A DNA stretch of 64,000 nucleotides from NCBI GenBank assembly GCA_002633005.1, contig NMRA01000035.1, positions 598,863 to 662,862 of the forward strand. Reading direction: 5' to 3'. The notes below the pieces were generated by a model. The model saw only the letters and a program-made list of their open reading frames with translations. It was not told where the DNA came from and made no database searches. Source of the stretch: Phoronis australis (Eukaryota; Phoronida; Phoronidae). This document shows positions 1-10,314 of the stretch, one piece after another. The translations under genes and the position numbers were made by a program. The stretch's first letter is position 1; every line of letters begins with the position of its first letter.

Positions 1-70
1 AACATGTGAGCAGCATAATAAGTGGAATACACAGGGATACATTTCTGACGTAGACAACGCTATAGCAATT

Positions 71-441
71 AAGCGCGCACCCAGCTTTGATAATGTGTAC
101 CTTTTACTAAGATTCACGGTGTACGTGAGAGCTATGAACTGTGCATTCGTCGAATTTTGGCAGTTCCTGCCTTCTTAGTGGATTTTTGTCTCGTTCTCTA
201 CTTTTCCGGAGTTTTTGTTTCTCTGAGGTGGACCTTTTTACCCACTTCGCCTCATGGTGGGCTCGTTTGAGCCCTCGAGCCCTCCCNCCGAGAAAACGAG
301 ACAAAAGTCCACTAAAAAGTAATAAACGCACAACTCACGGCTCCGAACGTGGTATCCCGTTTTTTTCCTTAGTCCTCTCGCTTTTTTGCCCACATCGTCG
401 GAAATTCGAGCCCCCCATATTACAGGCTGGGTGCGCGCATG
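71..441. mobile_element. MITE-like element with GCGCGCACCCAG inverted termini
   Basis: The left end reads GCGCGCACCCAG near 73 and the right end is its inverse CTGGGTGCGCGC, ending near 441. Interior blocks recur at 17288-17660 and 24248-24480, including 'gtggatttttgtctcgt', 'ttttgtttctctgaggtgga' and 'acccacttcgcc', often as inverted copies inside one element. No target duplication is evident at these two ends, so this copy may be a composite. The N at 287 interrupts it. Open frames across it are transposon shadows, not genes. Confidence 0.6.
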
Positions 442-1579
442 TTTGTTATCCGATCAAGCTGGTCACATTGTCAGAATATCATATAGAATGTCTCAATGTA
501 CTATCTATTTGCCTGTCTATCTGTCAGCATGTCCTTCCGTGCGTGCGTCCGTCTGTCTATCTACTTACCTGTCTGTCTATTAGTATATTAAGAAGTTGCG
601 ACGAAGGCTAAAATCTTCTCATGTAACTATAACCAAGTATGACGAATCATAGCGACTCGGTGATTTTGGTGCTGTGAAAAAAGAGTTAGTCTGACACATT
701 TCACAATGGATGTGATAGTAATGTGCATGCGTTGTAAAAGTTTAGTAACAGAAATCGTGTCGCAGATGTGGGAGGTATAAGCTAGGAAACCAAACAAGGT
801 TCTGTATCGACTCGCATGAGTCAGCTGTACGGATGCGTCGTGATTAAATGTTTCAATACTACGGACTCGTCAATGAGCTGATTGGGAATTAATCAAATTT
901 CAACTAGAGTAGCTATGATTTAGATCTCTCATATGACCGTATAAGTGTGACTGAAAACCGTGTTTAAAAATCGTGTACTTTTAGAGCAACAGAGATAAAA
1001 ACGTCATTACATTGGACAAATTGAAGAGTAAAATCGATGTAAAACGATCAGTGTACAGACTTCGCATGCCTTCACTTGTCGCATATGTTAACGTGACCTT
1101 AGTAGTCATCATGTTAGAGAGTGGTGACTCGGTAAAATACCTTGCGTCTTGTAAAATCGACGATTTCTGATTATTAATGGCTCTTGCAACTCTTTCAAAT
1201 GAACACGAGTGACAACGTTTCTTGCTTATTCTCCACTTGTGACAGCTCTGTTTGCGATGTTTTGGTAATGAAAGTTCACCCCTGCCCGTGCATGGCAGCC
1301 ATCGTGAATGAAGCACGATTCTGTATGGCGATCGTGAACGCAAAGTTAAGCGATCGAGAACGAAGATTCTTTCTGTACAATTGGTGTTATCGATTCGTTC
1401 AATAAACGGTGTTCTGCTGTTGATAAGTTGTTTTTGTGAAGTGACATCGGTTTCATGACGTCGAGTAGTTTCAGAACAGAATGACGCTCTAAGTTGAAAT
1501 TAAAATGTCACCGGTCAGCGCCCTATTTGCCTTTCCATTACTTTCTAATATTACCTTTACCATGGTAATGCCTTCCTGA

Positions 1580-1665
1580 TAATAATGATGATGATGACGA
1601 TGACGATGACGATGACGATGGTGATGGCGATGGTGATGATGATGGTGATTGTGATGATGACGATA
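1580..1665. repeat. Microsatellite, imperfect (GATGAT/GACGAT)n
   Basis: About 85 bp of GAT, GAC and GGT triplets, starting with pure GATGAT and drifting to GACGAT and GGTGAT. Read on the minus strand it gives a histidine-rich frame, which is a low-complexity artefact. Confidence 0.85.
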
Positions 1666-3654
1666 AAACTTATTTATATCTCTTTTCATGGAGATAAACA
1701 ACAGAGTCGTTGTCTTTGCTGACACGTTTAATTAGAGACCAAACATATACTTAAAAATACAATAATCACAACCAAACACTATAAATTTTTTAATCCCTTT
1801 TAACTAAAATCAAGGAGTACTAGTCTTTGGCAGTCAATGGCAAATATCTTGCGCTGTCAATTGACATGAAGGAGAAAACCTTCCCTCATCATTGAGACAT
1901 AAAGTCAAGTTAAGCATTAAGGACCTTCATGCACTTTGAATGACTGTGGAAAACCCTTTGTCAGAAAAACAAATTCCATCATGCAGCCTATAAAGCTTTT
2001 CTTGCACTTGCACGGATAATAACAACTCGAGATGGTGTGTACATGATTAAAGTCTCGTCAAGTGCGTTATTTGTTGGTGTTTCAGTTTCCTGTTATTATT
2101 ATCACCAATCCAAGTATATTTTGCATCCTAGACCCGACTAACAGATTTCATATTGTTTAGACACAGCGCCCACTAAAAGTGCCGAAGGTGGCTACTTAAT
2201 TACACCCAAACTGTTTTACGAACCATTTTTATAACGAGGTTCGTGTTTACAGTTGTCTGAGTACTGATTAGGCTAATTGCCACGGTGTAATGTGACCGCC
2301 GAGGTCGAGGGTCAGAATACGACTTTGAATGCATTCTAAACAAAGCCACGTGGAATTATTTATGTCATTCAAATAATGATTTACAAAAAATCGACGTTAA
2401 GACACTTTAGGTCAGCTTGTAGATGGTCAGTTCAAGCCATAGGTGACTGAAGACAACGTTTTAATATTATTCCACTAAGTTGTATTAATATTTTCTATTC
2501 ACTGTGAACTAATTTCCGGCCATCAACAGCTTCTCGTAATTCTTACACTGTATTATTTTAGAGCCGTTGTAAACACTTTGTTTGCGTTTTGTAAAAAAAA
2601 TAATTAAAGCGCAGCACTCTTATCGTTCTGTTCTAAATATCTCGTCACACTGAACTGCCAAATTGAAGCCTTGAAGTGTAATCAAGACACCAAGAATGCA
2701 AAACGACAGTCTTTTTTCTTTTACTATCACACTTTTGTCAAAAGTTACCACACTGAATTTTATCTTCAGGAACAAATTTTTACCTTATACTTCAAAGGGG
2801 ACACGCTCTCCGTGGGCCAAAATTTATGTCATTGTAATCATGTTCCCAGTGTATTTATGCGATCTAAACGTGCTTCAAAACACTAGCATTGAGCGCCACT
2901 ACGCCGTGAGCAATATTTTTTTCATAGTTGATGAAGCATGCGTTACACAAGGAAGACTTTTATCTTCCTGTTTACAGCAATAAAACTAAAATAGAATCCT
3001 GCAATTTCAAGGGACGTTGTCGGCTTTACGCCGGCCGAAAAACGCATTTTTATTATTGTTTGAAGAATACTAGACGTCTTGCAGTTATTAGTTTTGACCA
3101 GTGGCTGTAATATAATCTTTTTACTCGAAACTGAACTCGGTATTATTTTTAACATTTTTCGTTCTACTTTGGTATGAATACAAGATAAGTGCATATTATT
3201 CTGAGCATGGTTTACATGGATGACTTGCATGTAATCCTATTTTGCATTTGATAACCCCCGTATTGAAGTCGAGTCTGGAATTTCGAGTGTTTACTGGAGT
3301 TTGCACCTCGAATCTAGGGGTTATCAAATGCGAATTTGAATGCAGGGTAGTTTTCTTAGTCCATCATGATGATAGACTCAAACGGAGAATAATAAATAAT
3401 TATCCAAAGTTGCTAACGAAGGAGAATTGTAATAAATTTTCAAGTTCCATTCAGTTTCGAATAAAAAATTAGACCCCGGGCCTGAGCTGTAAAGCAACAA
3501 AGACGCTATTATAATTATTATTATTATTGTTATCTTAGTACAAATCGCCAATTCTTGCCTTTGTCTATTATACAACCACTGAAATCGAGACTGGCTACTA
3601 CTGCTTAAATCACAATGTTATAATTATGGAATGGAGTCGAGCTCTGCCAGCAGC

Positions 3655-3715
3655 CGGAGCGTTTGGTAGTGACTGTGATTGCAGGTTCGATTCCACGCTG
3701 AGGCTATCTCAGCAA
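3655..3715 (+). repeat. tRNA-like SINE fragment
   Basis: Contains a B-box-like GGTTCGATTCC followed by 'acgctgaggct' and 'agcaaatcac'. The same string order, diverged, occurs at 50570-50632 (GGTTTGATTCC, 'gcgctcaggct', 'agaaaatcac'). No complete tRNA cloverleaf is seen, so this is best read as a dispersed tRNA-derived repeat. Confidence 0.4.
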
Positions 3716-3887
3716 ATCACGTTACTCGACGATAATATCCCTTTGAAAAGTATGAAAAAATCTGCTATCAAAATATTATGCTTTTTTGAGTGGATGTTGC
3801 GCTCATAGCGATTTCTTGGCAGTGTATGTTATCAATTAAGTTTATAAAATGAAACAATTTATTAACAAATCCTTAAACTACACCCCA

Positions 3888-4147
3888 GGTCTGTTTCATG
3901 AAATCGATTTAAGACAAAAGTTTGGCGGTTACGCTCCCACCTTGCTGTTGCGGAAGAAAAGCTTAGACAAGTAAGTATAAGTGGATCACAGTCTAGAAAT
4001 AATTTACAGAAATTATCTCAGTAATAGCAGAGGATGTTCTCAGAGGCTGGACTTCTGCTCAAGTGAGATTTAGACATTTATCTAAAATAGTCATGTGGAT
4101 CGTGAGACCAAGTTTCTGACTTGAGCCACTTTTCATAAACGGGCCTG
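3888..4147. mobile_element. MITE-like element, CAGG..TTTCATGAAA termini
   Basis: The left end CAGGTCTGTTTCATGAAA and the inverse of the right end, CAGGCCCGTTTATGAAA, match over about 17 bp, with roughly 225 bp between. The CAG-start terminus resembles hAT-type miniature elements. I could not identify a clean target-site duplication, so the superfamily is an inference. Confidence 0.5.
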
Positions 4148-4518
4148 CATTCCATTGTTGCGTGACTTCATTTTATATATTGAAAAACTGAACTAGCTCA
4201 CTGTCGCGTGACATATGAGTATTTGCCAGTTTGTGTTCCTTATCGCTCTGTCGTCATTGCGTTCACGATGGCTTCGCTGTGTAGCAAAGGGTCTAAAATA
4301 AAAAAATCTTCATGAAACTTTGGAAAACGAGCGTTACTTAACTTAATTTAATAAGTGACTGACACCAAATTTCGTCTACGATTGCGGTTTGGCCGGGGTG
4401 AAGATTAAAGTTGCATTCTATTCTCATAAATCGCATGCAATTTCCATTGTAAAGCACACATAGATTTGACAAGCTGCACGAAGCATGTGTTACACAGTGT
4501 CAAGCACCGCAACTTTAA

Positions 4519-4716
4519 AAGCAATTTAGAACCGAATTAGAGAAAAAGAAAAAGGCAGTTTACGAGAAACGAATCGTTGCGTCGAGGTACGCTGTCCTCG
4601 AGAATGCCCGTGTGGAACGCGAGAAAGGAAGGTTGTCTACCCTTCGCATCAGACACGACCAAAAACACGGCAGGCTTGTCGCTTTTGGTATTAAAGCTGC
4701 AATTCGCCCATCTTAA
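4519..4716 (+). other. Open frame without ATG, charged, possible exon or TE remnant
   Basis: A 65-codon stop-free frame ends with TAA at 4714. It lacks a methionine start. Its residues are lysine, arginine and glutamate rich, starting with ELEKKKK and including ARVEREKGRL, which suggests a short coiled coil. It could be a terminal exon, a transposon remnant or chance. No splice acceptor of quality was seen directly upstream. Confidence 0.2.
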
Positions 4717-5060
4717 CTGTCAATGTTGAATTCTAAATCGAAGCAGATTAGGGTTTAAAATCAATACCACGTTCATCCGATCTCAGGCAGTGCGAACATG
4801 ATGCGCCGTTTTAGTTTTACTGTCGGCCAACTCAAATAAACTCAACTGAAGTGTTTTCTTGAATCGCAGATGATTTCAGTGTTCTTGTTGGTAACTAAAA
4901 TTGAATCCTGTAGTAACGAATGTCACTAATGAGGTCGTTTTTATGAGAATAAATCCCTTGATCAAATTTTGTTTTTAGCCAGCTCAACAGCGGGGCGAAA
5001 TGCAGCATTGAGCGATAAATTCTGGTTGTGTCCCGTACAACATACTTGGTACATTGCTTT

Positions 5061-5180
5061 CAGTGGCGAAATTAGAGGGGGGTCAAGGCGGCCATGTCCC
5101 CCCCAAAACTCTCTGACGGGCAAAATCCTGGCTAATACTATGCCTTGCCCCCCTAACTAAAAATCCTGGATACGTCCCTG
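5061..5180. mobile_element. 120-bp MITE with 5-bp TSD (GCTTT)
   Basis: The element starts CAGTGGCGAAATTAGAGG and ends GGATACGTCCCTG. It is flanked directly by GCTTT at 5056-5060 and again at 5181-5185. The interior 'aaaatcctggctaatact' is shared with the longer relative at 35959-36115. CAG-type termini with 5-bp duplications are known from the hAT5 branch of hAT transposons; that assignment is inference. Confidence 0.75.
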
Positions 5181-6342
5181 GCTTTCAGTTCAAATTCGTT
5201 GAATTCGGCATGCGCAAAGTTCAAAACTCTTGAAATTTTAGTAATGTACGTAGCAAATAGAATAAATATTGTTTTTGAGAGACTATATAGGATACGTCGA
5301 ACATGAAGATGTCGACCTTTCAGTTGTGGATTCAATATGTGGTCAAACTACTGTTTCATGAAAATGGATAGGTTACTATAGGCTAATTCCTTCACGTACA
5401 TATACTAGTGCATTATTTGACCATAGTAATAGACTGGAGCATCGATAACTCAATGCGACGACGTACAGTTGCTCGTGACGAGTTCTTATAGTAGGCTATT
5501 ACAGATTTGGTTTATAACGAGTCCGTGTTGATGTTTTTAGAGTGGGTGTTGCAAAATGCGTCACATCTTGCACTAGAAGAAACATGAACCATTGGCCCGC
5601 TTCTCATGCGCGTTGTGCATGGTTACAAACTGATACTAAAACACAAAGATCAAGCCAACACAGCAAAAGGTGAAAAACTTGCCATTCATATTTATTTTGT
5701 ATAAACCACCAATGAAATCTCGCAATAGAGCGCAGTTACAGATACTGACGATGTAATTTATTTGAAACGCAATCACTGTTCTTTCACCAAACACATGGCA
5801 ACAGTTCGTCACAAGTCATCATGAGTAATGATGAGGCCAAAATGTGCACTAAAGTGCGCTTTGTCGCAATATTTTGCCACACTATGCTCTTAACGAGTCC
5901 GTTATGGTCGTAACGAATCTCAACCCGCAGTGTACAGACCCCTCATATCGTGAAAATAGAAGTACATGTATCAATGAGCAGGTTTACGTATAATTCATCA
6001 CGTTTCGTACTGACGAAAACGCAGGAGTTATAATTGAGACAACAAAAGACCTATCGCACATCTCATCAATCTGTCGAATGTTAAACGTATTACGCAAGAA
6101 TCTTGATTAAACCACATTGTAAACATGATTAACAATTCCGCGCAGGCTAATGAATCATGGCAGCGTCATACGGTTGGAACTAATACACATTTAAATGTGT
6201 TAAAATGTTCACGTTTTTTCCATGACTGGGAATTCATGGTAATAAACAAAACATTTGAGTGGGCATACCATCGTTCTCGGATTCACAGTCTCATTGTTCT
6301 GCTTGAACTACATCTCCATAGCTTTAAATAGTGATGAATATG

Positions 6343-7446
6343 CTACGGCAGCCTGGAACAAGCGTCAAGCTGAAAGCTGGTGGCATTGAGGTCCAGTACC
6401 TCGCTTTTGGTAGATTCCAGGTTGATAGACAAGCTGGAAATGTTGGGGGTACTTTGTTGTTGTATGCCTGGTTTCCGACAACAGCAGAGAATCTGTCGCA
6501 GGTCAGAACGGAACTCAGTCCCACTGAGGAAGTAAAGAAAAAAATTGCCAGAATGGTTCACGTATGTCAGCAGTGAAACAAACGTAAACTGCCATTTGGG
6601 GACCGGCTCTATTCTGGTCAGTGTCAATGACACATTCCATACAAACAATCCACAGTACGACAAGGTAGTGATCAGAAAAAATGAAGACATGAGAAGTAAA
6701 TAAACTGTTACTGATTTTTGAATATTCTGGGTTGCACGTCCCCTGACCGAGTGTCTTTCCCTGATATTCACAGTATTGGCGGATCTGCGTATTTGCACGA
6801 CGATGATTAAATTAGTGACAAGAAGAAACAGGGACGGCAACACGGCGTACAATATGAGACGAAAGTAGCCGTCGAACTGAAGGAAGGTGGTGAAGCGTGC
6901 GTCATAAATGAGCCAGTGACAAATGGCGTTGGAAGCTGACGTAACAGTCCAAAAGATGGAGACATTAATTCCTGACAGAACTATGACAATGACGCAGACT
7001 GTTATTCGCGCGCGCTTTTCGGTGCACCAAGAGGCTGCCTTCAGAGGAGTAGTCAGCGACAAGCATCGGTCGAAAGAGAGCGCCACTAACACCCATGCAG
7101 AAATGGACTGCGAGCTTCGATACATCCATGAGAATATCTTGCACGTAATATTGGCTACTGACTGATCAATTTTTTCTTCCATAAAGTAGCTAACCGTCGA
7201 GATCATGACGAAGAGGTCGGCTGAAGAAAGTGACAGAAAGTAAACGAATGGAGCTCCTCCAGTACGTCTTTTGTCCACGAAAACGACAATTGCAAGAGAG
7301 TTGCCAACAAAACCAACTATAAAAAGTACGACTCGGATATTTTCGGCTGCAATGTCCAATGCGCTCGCACTGAAATCGGCTATGGTTTTAGCGGAATCGT
7401 TGCGAAGAGACATGTTTACTAAACACAACTTCTGACACGAAAGCAA
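6343..7446 (-). CDS. Class A (rhodopsin-like) GPCR, intronless, peptide-receptor-like
   Basis: The 367-residue frame encodes a seven-transmembrane receptor of the plasma membrane. TM1 carries GNS (49 is the conserved Asn), TM2 SADL (Asp77), TM3 starts after Cys102, which would bond to Cys176 in the second extracellular loop. TM3 ends DRC at 126-128 in place of DRY. TM5 carries Pro204. TM7 has NFFLY at 301-305 in place of NPxxY. Helix 8 is followed by CCC at 321-323, a likely palmitoylation site. An N-glycosylation site (NDS) is at 16-18. NFxxY in TM7 is familiar from FMRFamide-receptor-like invertebrate receptors, so a neuropeptide ligand is plausible, but this is inference. Met12 at 7413 is an alternative start that gives a more typical N-terminus. 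No intron is needed, as is common for lineage-expanded invertebrate GPCRs. TM6 lacks the usual CWxP. Confidence 0.9.
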   Translation of the reverse strand: MLSCQKLCLVNMSLRNDSAKTIADFSASALDIAAENIRVVLFIVGFVGNSLAIVVFVDKRRTGGAPFVYFLSLSSADLFVMISTVSYFMEEKIDQSVANITCKIFSWMYRSSQSISAWVLVALSFDRCLSLTTPLKAASWCTEKRARITVCVIVIVLSGINVSIFWTVTSASNAICHWLIYDARFTTFLQFDGYFRLILYAVLPSLFLLVTNLIIVVQIRRSANTVNIRERHSVRGRATQNIQKSVTVYLLLMSSFFLITTLSYCGLFVWNVSLTLTRIEPVPKWQFTFVSLLTYVNHSGNFFLYFLSGTEFRSDLRQILCCCRKPGIQQQSTPNISSLSINLESTKSEVLDLNATSFQLDACSRLP

Positions 7447-10314
7447 AGATATTATACACCAGTATACAGTATCTTTGGCGAAAGTAGGCAGTGCGTTTAA
7501 CTCGACTTGTAAGACTTCATGTTATGTACTTGCAAGTCGATTGACAGGTGGCAATCACGGCAGCGACCAATGGGAACTAGCTAGTTCCAAGAAGGGATGG
7601 AAGAAGAGAGTTAGTAGAAAGAGCCATATGAACGCGCCACGTGAGCACACAATGACGAAAAAAACCCGATTGCGAAAAGTCCGCCGGAAGAGCTAGACTC
7701 TATTTTTCTACTGAACACAGCATTTCCTGTTCAAGCGGTACATGCGCGCTCCGTCCAGGAAGCGAACTTTTGGTATAGACCTCTTGCCGCAAAAAAAATT
7801 GGTCTCAACCTTATTCTTACTCATACGAGAAATGATTTCTGGATTTGAAAAAAATGACAGGCCGTTTTCTTCCATGAGAACGTGCTCTGTGTATAAAATG
7901 ACACGCCGTGACAAGACAATTTTTAGAGCCTCGTCTCAAGCTCCCGCAAACTGTCAATTGTTTCGAAGACCTGAAATCATCCCCAGATTGACTAATTATT
8001 AAAACTTTTACTATAACTTTTGATTCAGAACAGTTATAAGTTTTCTCAAAAATCAAAAGTTGATTTCACGATGGAACGTGGGCCTATAGTTTGTCACCGG
8101 CGACGAATTCGAACGTGTTGGTGAATTGCTAACACTTGTAGATGTAGTCGCGAAAACGCCTCGAAATATACGCGCGTTCTTTAAAAATAGAACGTGAAAC
8201 AGTAAAAAACAGGGGACTGTTCAAACAATTACAAACTGACTTAAGTTCATTTTTGACTTAAGTTTAAGATTTGTCTTAACTTCCAAACTTTGAAACTTCC
8301 ACATTAGGTGGGTTAGTTAAAATTAAGACAAAACCTAAGTCAAACACTTAAGTCAAACTTAAGACCTTTTTCTTGAATGGGTTATAAGTCAAAGTTAACT
8401 TTTATTTTAAAATTTAAGATTTGTCTTAGCTAATTCAGTTTTGTTGGAAAGAGCCCCAGGCCAATTTCATAATATCTTTACAAATGTGACTTTGTATTTT
8501 TCTATACTCCGTCTAATTCGTATACTCTCTAGACTCAACTTGTTTTAACGCACAGAGTACTGTAGAAAAATGACAACACTGCACGAGTGCAGAAGCAAGT
8601 GAAAATAAAAAAGGAATATGACTTTATTATTATCATTTAGATAATGTAAGTCTTGAAGTTAACTAGCAACAAGGATTTTTTCGTTGATTCAAAATAAGAA
8701 CGACTCGAATCTTGTTCATGTCAATGTTCATTGGGCTTCTGCAGTGGTTGTATTTAGTAAACAGACACTTCCGGTTGACGGTTGGATCCGGTCCCTACGT
8801 CTGGTCGTCGTTCAGTCTAAAGTTTGGCCACCTTGCACAATACCTGAATGCCACGAAAAACGTTTCGTGTCCTCAGTATAACTCCATTCTTTCGAAAACG
8901 AAGAGTTGTTTGTGCGCCTAGCCTTGGCCGTTAACGACTTTCTTCATAGCGCATATTGCCTTCAAGGCCGCGGTTCTTGTCATTAGCTGAAATCCCGCCT
9001 ACGTGAGGATCTTACTGCCGTGACAACGACTGAAACTAATCTCGCTGTGACAAGCAACCCAATTAAGGATCGACCTGCCAATTCTTATCTATATCCTCAA
9101 GAAAGGAAGCATTAAATAACTGAAAAACAAAAAAAAACGCTCGTAATAATTTTGTCGGATGTTGAGCGGAGCCAACTAAACCAGCATCGTGGGCAGGTAA
9201 TGTGCTGCGCAGGGTTGGCTGCACGTTCGCAAGCAGCGTCCGCAAGACGAGAAAAACGAATGCGGCAACCATGCAGGAGAACAGTGCTCCTGAGAGACGA
9301 TCAGTTTCAAGTTTGGGCGCGTGAAACTAGTCCCAGACACTTACGTATAGGTAACGAAGTCTGGGTACCATGACATCTCTTCTAGTTCTGTTTCAGGTTT
9401 AAAAATTAAACCCTTAGAATACTCCCGCGTAGAAGAAACTTACGATGTGAGGTGCCGCACCATGACTGCATGGCTCAGTGCAGAAGTTCACCGACGACGC
9501 CGGTACCGGCCATGCAGTTCCCCACGAAAGGGACCTTTTCTGCCAAAATTCTCTACGAAAAGGTGACTTTTCTGGCGATTTCCTATGAAAATTTTCATTA
9601 GTCACTTTGAGAGTGAAAATTCCACAAACTGTCCCATTTTCCCACCGACCCGGCACTGTCAATTGCCGGAGATGGCGGCCGAAAAGTAATTTTTTATATT
9701 AACTGTCACAACTTTTGTTACAAAAGGCTGTACTGATCTTTGACAACATGCTATCTCTTCTTCAACTGTTGACTAATTGGTTAAATTCCCTGGGAGGTTG
9801 GGATCACCATAACGCCGGTTGAGTTCACACGGACTACCGGGCTGACCCCGACACCAGTGGAGTTCATGTGGCACGGTGAATCGCTCATATCTTAATTTTC
9901 CAGGTCTACCCCCCGGGATCGTTAAACACCAAGTGTTCACAAAAAGGTTCGCCGAGCACGACACCCCGGGAAGTCGTCTGCTAGCTGGAACAAAACTCTA
10001 CGAAAAGGCGATTTTTCAGAGAACCATGCACCCCATTAATATTTTTTTTCAACTCTCTTAATTGGTAGCTATTCTGACAAGTAATTTTACCAGCTCAATG
10101 CACCCCCTTCTCCAGTTATGTAGAAGCGAAGCCCCGCGGCTGACTAGAAGTAACAAGTCAACTTGAGGACGTTATTATTCGGCTCCACTCTAGTGGTGAT
10201 AGTGAGAACTAAATACAAATATGTCATCTGAGTCACCGTCCCCATTGCGAGCCTCTACCAAACAGTCACACAGGTATCAAGTCGTGTGTGACCTGGTTTT
10301 TGAAAACCGCCAGT
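7447..10314. other. Intergenic, with one MITE
   Basis: Between the divergently placed GPCR and first LU gene. It contains the element at 8210-8459 and small frames (7475, 7742, 8684, 9063, 9152, 9414, 9773) in which I recognise nothing. The GPCR promoter should lie in the first few hundred bases but no convincing TATA box was seen. Confidence 0.5.
8210..8459. mobile_element. MITE-like element with internal inverted TTAAGACA repeats
   Basis: The left end CAGGGGACTGTTCAAACAA resembles the inverse of the right end, CTGGGGCTCTTTCCAACAA. The interior is built from alternating direct and inverted copies of 'gacttaagt' and 'taagatttgtcttaa', so the DNA can fold back on itself. No exact target duplication was identified. 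Confidence 0.5.

Larger units (their letters stand above)
442..3887. other. Intergenic, no gene recognised
   Basis: No open frame here has coding character or a recognisable domain. The stretch holds a GAT/GAC trinucleotide-like repeat at about 1580-1665, an AT-rich unremarkable middle, a short TTA repeat near 3510 and a tRNA-like box near 3680. Frames of 60-120 codons exist on both strands but show no signal peptide, conserved motif or splice sites. Confidence 0.6.
4148..6342. other. Intergenic, with one MITE and a start-less open frame
   Basis: Apart from the element at 5061-5180 and the uninterrupted 65-codon frame at 4519-4716, I see no coding signal. Composition is AT-rich. Short frames at 4969, 5153 and 6125 have no recognisable content. 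Confidence 0.5.

Noticed and set aside
107-611. Overlapping frames of 74 and 156 codons
   Set aside because: They run through the inverted repeats of a miniature transposon and an N base.
1489-1725. Histidine-rich protein frame on the minus strand
   Set aside because: It is the translation of a GAT/GAC-type microsatellite and has no other coding signal.
3655-3715. tRNA gene
   Set aside because: Only a B-box-like segment is present; acceptor stem and A box cannot be completed. The same holds at 13425, 19562, 29375, 42730 and 50570.
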